Positions 52,880-60,974 of a stretch of 64,000 nucleotides of DNA are shown here, piece by piece. Source of the DNA: Epithemia pelagica (taxonomy: Eukaryota > Bacillariophyta > Bacillariophyceae > Surirellales > Surirellaceae); the NCBI GenBank assembly GCA_946965045.2, contig OX337231.1, positions 3,906,001 through 3,970,000 on the forward strand, given 5' to 3'. The notes under the pieces are model-generated. The model had not been told where the DNA came from. It saw only the letters and a program-made list of their open reading frames with translations, and did no database searches. A program made the translations under genes and the position numbers. Each line of letters starts with the position of its first letter. Position 1 is the stretch's first letter.

Positions 52880-55800
52880 CTATGATGCCGCCAGCGTAGT
52901 TTTGGCAACACTACCATCACCAAGAAAGGTTTGACGACAACATGGGCAATCTCGTCGTTGTTCTTGAATGTGTTCCAAACCAGCAGTATTCTCTCCGTCG
53001 AACAGATCCTGAGGCGTCGTACTAGAATGGCTGCTGGAATCTCGAACCAACCATGCCACGATACAGTCTCGGTGAAACAGATGAATGCAGTGAGGGAAGG
53101 ATGACCCACTAATTATATCGCCATCTTGATAGGGAGAGAGACAGATGGCACAACAAGAGCTCGTGTCCTCCGCGCTGATAAATCTCGGTCGTGTCCTGAC
53201 TGCGTTGTCATTACCATAATGGAGAGGGATGCTCAGGGTGGACTTGTTGCTGCTGCTTGCTTCAGCAATGGGGCATAGCCACAGCAAGTAAGAAGTCGGG
53301 TGATCTGTCTCATTGTCGTTTTCACTTGCGTCCTGCTTTTGTTCTGAAACGTGTTCTCGTCCATGTTCTGGCAAAGGAGAGGCAACGTCTAGAGTTGCCG
53401 ATCCAAGATCATTCGTTCCATTCTCTGCCAATAATAAGGGCTCCTTGCTGCTGTCCTTGACGTTTGTCGATTGTGGATAGGGAGGCCGTGCCGTCAATCT
53501 ATAGGTGGACGGTTCCAAGGCGTGTTCAATCTGTGCCTTGCCAAGAATGCGTACACCGCGACGGGTCCGACGACCACTGCGTTCCGTATCAAAGCCATGA
53601 TGGAACAATTGATGAAACAGATTGTGGGTGTAATAAAAGGCGCGTCGATTCGGAGTACCATCCTCGTCCTGATTCTCATTCTCGTTGTTGTCATTGTTGT
53701 TGTTTTCTTCGTCGTCATCATGTCCCTGGAGTTGAAAGGTCAAGGCGCACAACAAGAGGGAACAGAATAAGGACCAACAGGCCCACGAGGACGGTGAGGA
53801 TGGATCGATTGGTGCCGCCATTGCCGTGGACATGGTATCCTCTGAATGGGGGCTCGATTCTTGTGGGTGCAGATCGTGGTTCTGATTCAGGCCATCGTCT
53901 TGATGATAGTCCTGATGATTGTCGTGGTGAAAGCGTCCTGGAATACCATTGGTGGTCGTCCAATACAGACTCAACATGGGAGCGGCAATGCGACTGGAAA
54001 GAAGAATGAGCAACAGAGCAATGAACGAGACCCAGTACGGCCAGATCAGCGACAGATAATGAATCATTTGAATCTTGGTTGGTACATATTGTCGCAATAA
54101 CACCAGGGGCGAATGAGGTTGGGACACGAACGACAAGGATGGCGTCGACGTGGACGACGAGGAGGATTCTGGTGGTGGAGTCAGGTCACCGTCATTCCCA
54201 GTGGATGCCAAACTGTGGTGTTGTCTCTTGTTGTTGTTGTTGTTGTTGTTGTTGTTGCTTGTGTCATCCCAAATTGCTACGGCAGCTGCCGCGGACCAAA
54301 CCAATGCTGTCATCCATGTTGTAGTTCCTACATGCGACATGCTTTTGGTCGTCGTCGTCGCAGTTATGGCTTCATCATCCGTTGGCGAAGGAGCGTCCAT
54401 TTCCTGTTCTTGATGCGTCGTCTCGATTGTACTCCAGCCTTGATCCTTGGGAGCCACCATCATCCGGCTGACTGATGTTGTCGTCGCATAGTGCTGGTCG
54501 CTGGCAGATGCGACTTGTAATGGTTCGGCTGGTGGCGCATTCCTAGCAGACACAGTCGCAGCAGGGAACGTCTTGGGTTTCCACAAGGCTTTTCTGCTCG
54601 TGGTAGTTGTAGTAGTCACACTCCATCCAAAGGCGGCCGTCCACACGTCATGTGGCGTGAGCAGGTACGAATTGGAATCCTTCTTGTTCGTCTCGCTTGG
54701 GTCCACCGTTGGCGTTGGTGGTGTGGGTCGTCGACGGCGTTCGACTCCCAGGGTCCAATGGTGCCACAAGGACCGTCGTCGTCGTCCTCGTCCTTGTGTC
54801 CATGGATCATGATCCACTGGATTGGCTGGTACCCGATTCATTGTTGCGGTAGTGGTGGTTCTGGATATCGTAGCTACAGCATCCGCCTGTGGTTGTGACC
54901 CCACTGGTGGTTGTCGCACGGTTGTTCTTGTTGTGGTTGTCGCTTTTCGATCTTCTGTCTTTTGGTCGGCACGTTGTGGTTGTGGTTGTTGTGGTGGATG
55001 GTTGCCGTCCTGATCCTTGTGTTGTTCCTCCTCTGTCGCCTCGTCTGGTACAGTTTGGTGGTTGGGCAACACCAAGGGAAGCAAGCGTGAGTGGTAGGAA
55101 CTGGAGATTCCTATCACGACGTGTCTCGTATTCGTGTGCGTCCTACCAGCGTCATGGCGGTGGAAGGATGGTGGTGGTGAGGATGAGGATTGGCAACTTG
55201 TAGTAGGAGTAGTACCAGAATACCAACACCACACTACCGAGGAGGAGCCCGAGACGAGGAACATGGTCGCGATTGTAAAGAGGGCCAGGGTCGAACCAAA
55301 CAGCAAGAAAATCACGGTACCGTGTCGTTCCAAGTCGCCTTCGTCTTCTTCTTCTTGTTGTTCCAATGAATCAGTGGCATGTGACATAAGTTGTTGTTGC
55401 GGCTGCCGGGTCCAGGTGGTTGGGACGGTTGTGGTCGTCGAGGCTGTAGTAGTGGAAACGGATGCGTGCCATGGTGGTTGATTGGTGGCGGTTTGTCCAA
55501 CCATGTGCAAGAGCAACCACGGTTCCAAAAATGGTTCTCCATCCTCCTCCTCATTGTCTTGCTGCTCCTCTTGTTGTGGTTGGTGTTGGTGTTGGTTCTC
55601 AGTGTCTCGAGTGGTTTCCGCAGTGGTAGTAACCGTTGCACTGCTTCTCCGTGTCGTTCTTCTGGCTGTTGGACGAACCATCCACGTGAGCAAGGACCAG
55701 ACAGCTCCCAACACGAGACACAACCAATCATCTGGTTCGAGAACGAGCCATTGATCCACCTTTTCCTCGTCGTCGTCGTCGTCATTCTCTGGAGGATGAG

Positions 55801-56104
55801 TTTCGGAGGGTGGTGGTTCGTCGTCGTCCGTGACAAAGAGGGCAGGAATGGAGGCCCGAGCGTGTCGTGGTTCGACGACAAGTTCGTCCTCGTCCTCGTC
55901 TTCGTCCTCTTCATCATCATCACTGTCCATATCCCACCACCATTGCATAGACATTGTCGTCGTAGGAGGCCTTCGACTGACTGTGGAAAACACTGATGAT
56001 TCGGCAGGATCATTCTCGTGATTCTCCTCGAATGGTTCCTCCTCCACCCGTTCCTCCTCCTCTTCCTCGTCGAGTCTTGGTGGACTTGTATTCGTGGAAT
56101 CCAT
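52880..56104 (-). CDS. Multipass membrane RING-H2 protein (predicted E3 ubiquitin ligase)
   Basis: Frame of 1,074 residues from ATG 56104 (MDSTNTSPP). The N-terminus is highly acidic (runs of Glu and Asp). Four hydrophobic segments are seen: WLCLVLGAVWSLLTWMV (about 127-143), TVIFLLFGSTLALFTIATMF (about 260-285), IHYLSLIWPYWVSFIALLLI (about 672-705) and WACWSLFCSLLLCALTF (about 770-790). They are separated by Thr/Gln/Asp-rich low complexity, including an Asn run. The C-terminus is a RING-H2: CAICLSPYQDGD, HCIHLFHRDCIVAWL, then after about 35 residues CPCCRQTF. Known: membrane RING-H2 proteins transfer ubiquitin in ER or endosomal quality control. Odd: the gap before the last Cys pair is longer than in usual RINGs, filled by a Ser/Asp/Glu-rich loop. 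Substrates cannot be inferred. Confidence 0.82.
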   Translation of the reverse strand: MDSTNTSPPRLDEEEEEERVEEEPFEENHENDPAESSVFSTVSRRPPTTTMSMQWWWDMDSDDDEEDEDEDEDELVVEPRHARASIPALFVTDDDEPPPSETHPPENDDDDDEEKVDQWLVLEPDDWLCLVLGAVWSLLTWMVRPTARRTTRRSSATVTTTAETTRDTENQHQHQPQQEEQQDNEEEDGEPFLEPWLLLHMVGQTATNQPPWHASVSTTTASTTTTVPTTWTRQPQQQLMSHATDSLEQQEEEDEGDLERHGTVIFLLFGSTLALFTIATMFLVSGSSSVVWCWYSGTTPTTSCQSSSSPPPSFHRHDAGRTHTNTRHVVIGISSSYHSRLLPLVLPNHQTVPDEATEEEQHKDQDGNHPPQQPQPQRADQKTEDRKATTTTRTTVRQPPVGSQPQADAVATISRTTTTATMNRVPANPVDHDPWTQGRGRRRRSLWHHWTLGVERRRRPTPPTPTVDPSETNKKDSNSYLLTPHDVWTAAFGWSVTTTTTTSRKALWKPKTFPAATVSARNAPPAEPLQVASASDQHYATTTSVSRMMVAPKDQGWSTIETTHQEQEMDAPSPTDDEAITATTTTKSMSHVGTTTWMTALVWSAAAAVAIWDDTSNNNNNNNNNKRQHHSLASTGNDGDLTPPPESSSSSTSTPSLSFVSQPHSPLVLLRQYVPTKIQMIHYLSLIWPYWVSFIALLLILLSSRIAAPMLSLYWTTTNGIPGRFHHDNHQDYHQDDGLNQNHDLHPQESSPHSEDTMSTAMAAPIDPSSPSSWACWSLFCSLLLCALTFQLQGHDDDEENNNNDNNENENQDEDGTPNRRAFYYTHNLFHQLFHHGFDTERSGRRTRRGVRILGKAQIEHALEPSTYRLTARPPYPQSTNVKDSSKEPLLLAENGTNDLGSATLDVASPLPEHGREHVSEQKQDASENDNETDHPTSYLLWLCPIAEASSSNKSTLSIPLHYGNDNAVRTRPRFISAEDTSSCCAICLSPYQDGDIISGSSFPHCIHLFHRDCIVAWLVRDSSSHSSTTPQDLFDGENTAGLEHIQEQRRDCPCCRQTFLGDGSVAKTTLAAS

Positions 56105-57886
56105 GTTCCAAAACGTCAAGAAAAGAAACTGGGATGATGACGATAATGATGAGGATGACGGTAATGTGATGGTGTGATGGCACCCAATCAATCACGGTCG
56201 ATGCAATCCAGGACTCTAATAGAATTTGTGGATGGATTCTAATAGAGAAACCTCACGACGGACCACACTTTTGCCAGTAGCAAGAGTCTCTCGATTGGAT
56301 CTCTCGACGACACACTGAAAAGAAGGATTCGAATCTAATATATAATCCAAGAGATGGAGAGAGAGAATCGAGAGAGGGAGAGAGCAATGACTTCTTGTGT
56401 CGTCCTTCGTCCTTGCGTTTGTTCTTTGCCGTGATGGTTTCGGAGTAAAGAGTTGATTGCGGATGGATCTTTTTGGTCCGTGTCGAAGACATTGGGACAA
56501 GCTGCTGTGTCTCCCTTCAAATTCTTGGCGGCCATCGTCTCTGTCGCTCACCGAATGTGTTTGCTTTTTCGCACCTCTCGCAATCTCCCTGAGAGTCTCT
56601 CCAAACTCTGAGGATTTTCAATTTTCAAACGTTCCGTCTACAATCTGTTTCACACTACTCTTCCGTTGGAAGTTGGAATGTTCCGAGTTCTGATCGCCCA
56701 AAGCGAACGAAACGCGACTCCAAAACGATCGACGAATCGACCTCGGAGGATAGGTAGTACACGCAGTTTTTTTTTTGCTTTCTAGCAGCGGAGTAACCTT
56801 AGGAATACCTACTCCTCTATGCTCTAGAGGAGTAGTTTGTTTCGGTTTGTTATTCTTTGGTGTACCCAGACCATGCCTACGTTCGGTCGTCCTATCCAAC
56901 AAGGAGGAGGAGCTCCAGTTGCGAGCTCTCTCTATTCGAGAGAAACATCCCAAGCTCTAGAGCAATAGGTAGACGGAATCCCTTTGCTTTCTACCTAGCT
57001 ACCTAGCTACCTAGCTACTAGAGAGCTGTTGCATCAACCATCAACGGTGTCGTTCTTGACGGAGAAAGCACCAACTGGTGGTTCGCGTGTTTCATTGTTG
57101 AGATTTATTGCGTCCGGGTAGGGAGATATGGAGAGATGGAGCGATGAGACTGTAAAGACACACGCGCAACTCGGCAGCAACGATTGCACTCCATGGTGCA
57201 ACCCTCTGCATCACGAGTGTACAAGATTATAGGAGATGCTCCGGATCGACTTTCGGAATATCGAGCGGCTGTAGTTTTCATTCAGTTAGAAAGAATGATG
57301 TGTTTCGTGGAGTCAAACTCTCGAAAGTGGATGGAACGAGTAGGTGTGCGCGCCAGCCCAGTTTCCCAACGAACCTCTCGTTGCTCACAAATAATACGCC
57401 AACAATTGTCCCAAAACGCAATCTCGAACAGCCATGGTCCTCTTTCATGTATTCATTATTGATTGAGATGGAGTCCATTCATTGGGACCAACGAATTAAA
57501 TCGGATGCACCACACATACCCAAACATCACACACACCCAAGCCAAGTCGGCAGAGTCCCAATCGACTCGTTTTGCCAAATACTCTCCAGCCAAGTCTCGG
57601 TTTGAGACGGCCAGGACTCTTGGTCTCGTAGTTTTCACACCGTCGACACGGAGAGAGTGTCTCATGGTGATGGTGGTGATCCGCAGGTAATCACTGCAGC
57701 TACTCTCTTTTTTCTCTTGCTGCATCATTTATTGTTCTTGGTTCCTAACAACCACTAGTGATTGACTGCATCTCGAGGTCTCTCTCGTTGTTTCTGCTTT
57801 GATCGACTCATTGTTCAAAGACCAGACAGACACACATATACACACACTCAAAACTGGTTGGTTGGTTCCTGTGCTCACTCTCCAAA
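56105..57886. other. Divergent promoter spacer
   Basis: About 1.8 kb between the RING gene (-) and the next plus-strand gene. It has GAGAGA-rich parts near 56350-56390, a run of nine T at 56768, and three consecutive CTACCTAG words near 56991-57015. Only short frames are present. Confidence 0.5.
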
Positions 57887-58828
57887 ATGCCTACGAAACG
57901 AAGCCATAGAGAGGAGCATCACTGGCAGGAGAAGGTGCACATTATTGAAGCCACGGCCGAAGAAGTGGCTCGTGCTTCGACTCGATGCCACCCTCAAAAG
58001 ACTACAAACGCAGCCGCAGCAACAACATGTCCCAAGAGAAAACACTGCTGCACTACTACTTCTTCTACTTTGTGTTGTTCCAAACCAAGAGTCGATGATC
58101 CACAGCCAGCCCGAACCAACAACGACAACAATGACTGGGCAACGTGGCACACATCCGTCTTGACGTCCTTTGTGGCACAACCATCCTTGGAGCAACAACC
58201 GCAATCACCATCCTTCTCTCCTCAAGACTTGCTACTGCAGCAGCAGCAGCAGCCTGCCGATTGGGTCGTTCATGCCTTTGAACAAGCCTCCTTGCGGGCG
58301 CAACAACATGCCTGCCAGCTCGTCCAACACGAAGTGGCACGAGTCCATGCCCAATTTCAAGACTGGATCGAGTTGCAGCAGCAGGAACAGCAGGACGTTA
58401 AGGAAGAAGAGGAGGAGAAACACGACGATCCTGTTACTAACCAGCCAAACAACAGCAGGCACAAAGATCCCTCCAGCAGCTCTCGTGGTCGCAAACGACG
58501 CCGCTTGTTGAATCATCCTTCCACTCTTTATCATTCTTCTTTGCCTGTCCCACACAACCACAACGACGACAATGACGAAACGAATGAGGATTGGTTGTGG
58601 CATCAAGCTCGTCGGAGTCAACGCATGATGGATTTAGTCTCCACCTTACAACAGGTACATGGTCGATTGTTGGATGAATTGGCCGCCTGTGCCGACGATG
58701 CTGAAGTACGATCATCCTCTGTTGGTTCTGGTTCGTCGTTACCGTTGCCACGAGGGGTGCCGCAAGGATCGGTCTGCAAGAACCACGACAGCACGAACAA
58801 GAAGGGAGACAAAACATCCTGTAGCTAG
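57887..58828 (+). CDS. Hypothetical basic/coiled-coil protein with nuclear-type signal
   Basis: Frame of 313 residues, ATG 57887 (MPTKRSHREEHH). No family recognised. There is a Cys/Thr-rich segment (KRKHCCTTTSSTLCCSK), then a Gln-rich part and a likely helix (VVHAFEQASLRAQQHACQLV, continuing QHEVARVHAQFQDWIELQQQ). After an acidic run comes SSRGRKRRRLLNHP, a good monopartite nuclear localisation signal. A second helix follows (WHQARRSQRMMDLVSTLQQV, then HGRLLDELAACAD). A small nuclear protein acting through coiled coils is the most that can be inferred. Length and helix regularity support coding. Confidence 0.55.
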   Translation: MPTKRSHREEHHWQEKVHIIEATAEEVARASTRCHPQKTTNAAAATTCPKRKHCCTTTSSTLCCSKPRVDDPQPARTNNDNNDWATWHTSVLTSFVAQPSLEQQPQSPSFSPQDLLLQQQQQPADWVVHAFEQASLRAQQHACQLVQHEVARVHAQFQDWIELQQQEQQDVKEEEEEKHDDPVTNQPNNSRHKDPSSSSRGRKRRRLLNHPSTLYHSSLPVPHNHNDDNDETNEDWLWHQARRSQRMMDLVSTLQQVHGRLLDELAACADDAEVRSSSVGSGSSLPLPRGVPQGSVCKNHDSTNKKGDKTSCS

Positions 58829-60532
58829 CAAAGTAGAAGGAATTCTAGGGGGAATGCATTCCTGGCTGGTTTGTCGTTGTTACTTTTGGCGTGTCGCTCG
58901 CGTGCCAATCCTTCATGCGTTTGTCAAAGAAACAAGTAGTGATCTTCCCATCCCATTATTTCTACTAGCAACGCACGCCTGATCCGTGCGTTCTCGGTTG
59001 TGATTTGCAAAAAGTGTTCCGTGTCATGTGCATCTATTGTCGGGGGACTCGAGAAATGACAATTCGTGTGCAGTTGATAGAGTTCGTCCAGAAAGATGCA
59101 GAGACTCGCTGACTCTTACGGCTCTGTGCTCACCTGTAAATACGATAGCAGCACGGAAAGAACGATATATTGGGGCACTGGGTTGAAGATTTCCAAACTT
59201 TTAGTGTCACAGCGCTTGTCAAGAGTTGCGATTCGACTACGACAAACAAAACAATCTCATGATGCCATGTCATCCCGCAGCTCTCTTGTCGGCAACCGTA
59301 TGTTGGACTGGCATGCCACCAATCAATTTGGGGTACAACCACGTCATGGTCTCGTGGACCTGTCACCACCAGAGAAGAGTTGTACAAAGTCATTGTGCGT
59401 CTCTCCAGTGTTTCTGCTGCAGTTGCGGCGAGGTGTAGTGACCACCTTATCATGCAGCACTTGTATGCTCAAGACTAGAGCCATGCCTTCTCCATTGATT
59501 TGGGGAGACTCACATGCATACATGCGTCATTTCCGACCAAATCACGTTTCTTTACAAGTATCGGATCGACTCAAATACGGTTTGAAAAACCTCGGGTCCA
59601 CAAAGTCGCCAAGACCACGAAAATCACTAACGTGACACGGAAGGAAAGAAAACGATGAGACTGGTTTCCACAGTGCGACCAACCAGCACGGTACAGAGTG
59701 TGGCCGTGACGAAACAAAGACCATCAGAACTTTACGAGTGTGGTCCAACAGCAATGGTCGATGGATTCGGACGGGAGATAGAACTTCCAAACAAGCATGC
59801 CGTTGCCACGTTCCTGTCCTTCGGTTGGGACCTTTGTTTCAGCCATTGACGTAAAAGCAAAAATATGAAACCGAGTACAAGTCTCAAACGACTGACCATA
59901 CAACTTCAAGCCAACGTCGCTGGTAAAATAACAACGGAATTCCACGATAAATCACGAAACCGGAGAGATCTTGCGTAGATGCTTTTGCAAAGCAGGCATG
60001 AAAACGAGGCGTGCAACCAAGCGGCGTTATCATGCCTGCTTTGCAAACCAAAACAGCTTCGCTTTGAATGGTGCATACTTTCCATCGCATTGATACAGTC
60101 GGATGTTTTTTGCATCTCATTTCCAATGACTATTCCCGAAGCGAGATGACTTGTCCGGCTCGATAGAAAATTTAATGACTCCCCCGTCTGAAGCAAAGGT
60201 AGAGACTGCATGTGCAGTACTCGACACAGGCAATAGAGCAAACTCCATTGGAAAACGAACATGAGCGGAACGTGGGTTCGTCCAGACTTCACTTTGTTGC
60301 TCTCTCTGTAGAAAATGTGAGAGCGCCAGAGTCAAACGGCTCGCAGAGCTGCGCGTGTCCTTTTTTTGGTCCCGATATCGGTAAGTAAATGTTAAACAAA
60401 GTTAACGGTCATCCTATGTTTGTAGCCGGCCTGCGTTGATCACATACGAATTGCCGTTGCGAGCGACCCTAGATACTGGAAGAGTAAAAGAGGTGCAAAG
60501 TCTCTCATGTTTCTCATTGTCGGCCATGCCCA
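58829..60532. other. Spacer with an unproven frame and a hairpin
   Basis: An ATG-started 179-residue frame (59096-59635, +) has no recognisable domain and composition unlike the neighbouring genes. I do not call it. The 18-bp inverted repeat at 59984-60047 is listed separately. Confidence 0.45.
59984..60047. repeat. Perfect 18-bp inverted repeat (hairpin, 28-base loop)
   Basis: TTTGCAAAGCAGGCATGA at 59984-60001 is exactly complementary to TCATGCCTGCTTTGCAAA at 60030-60047. The pairing is perfect over 18 bp and stops sharply on both outer sides. It lies in non-coding DNA; no flanking target duplication is evident. Confidence 0.9.
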
Positions 60533-60858
60533 TTTTGATCTTGGATCTTGGGCCATCCAGAACCAAACTCTTTTGCGCACGAGAGCGGTCCATCCACATG
60601 AAATCGGGCCCCGAACACACAAGCACACTCTTAGCTAGCTTCCACATTTGCGTGTAACATATATTTCTGGAACTAATCTAGGTAGTAAGAATTCCATGTC
60701 CAGCTTTTGATCTTGGGCCATCTCTCTAGAACCAAACTCTTGGCGCACAAGCGGTCCATCCATGAGAAATCTGGCCCCGAACACACAAGCACACTACTAG
60801 CTATTAGCTTCCACAGATGCGTGTAACATTTATATTTCTGGAACTAATCTAGGTAGTA
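60533..60858. repeat. Tandem duplication of about 155 bp
   Basis: Copy 1 is 60533-60687 and copy 2 is 60705-60858, about 85-90% alike by eye with small indels. Shared words include CCGAACACACAAGCACACT, TTCTGGAACTAATCTAGGTA and GCGGTCCATCCA. Both copies end in CTAGGTAGTA. The duplication lies about 120 bp beyond the 3' end of the nuclear membrane gene. Confidence 0.9.
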
Positions 60859-60974
60859 TTCAGCATTTTGTTCTTCCCAATCTCGTCTGTCGTTTGATTC
60901 GTTGGCTCCCCGACAAACGGTTTTCCCACAGCGCTCTCGTTCTCTCTCCTTGACACGTTTGGTCGACTCGTTTC

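Noticed and set aside
59096-59635. ATG-started 179-residue plus-strand frame
   Set aside because: No recognisable domain, composition unlike neighbouring genes, and equally open frames on the other strand.
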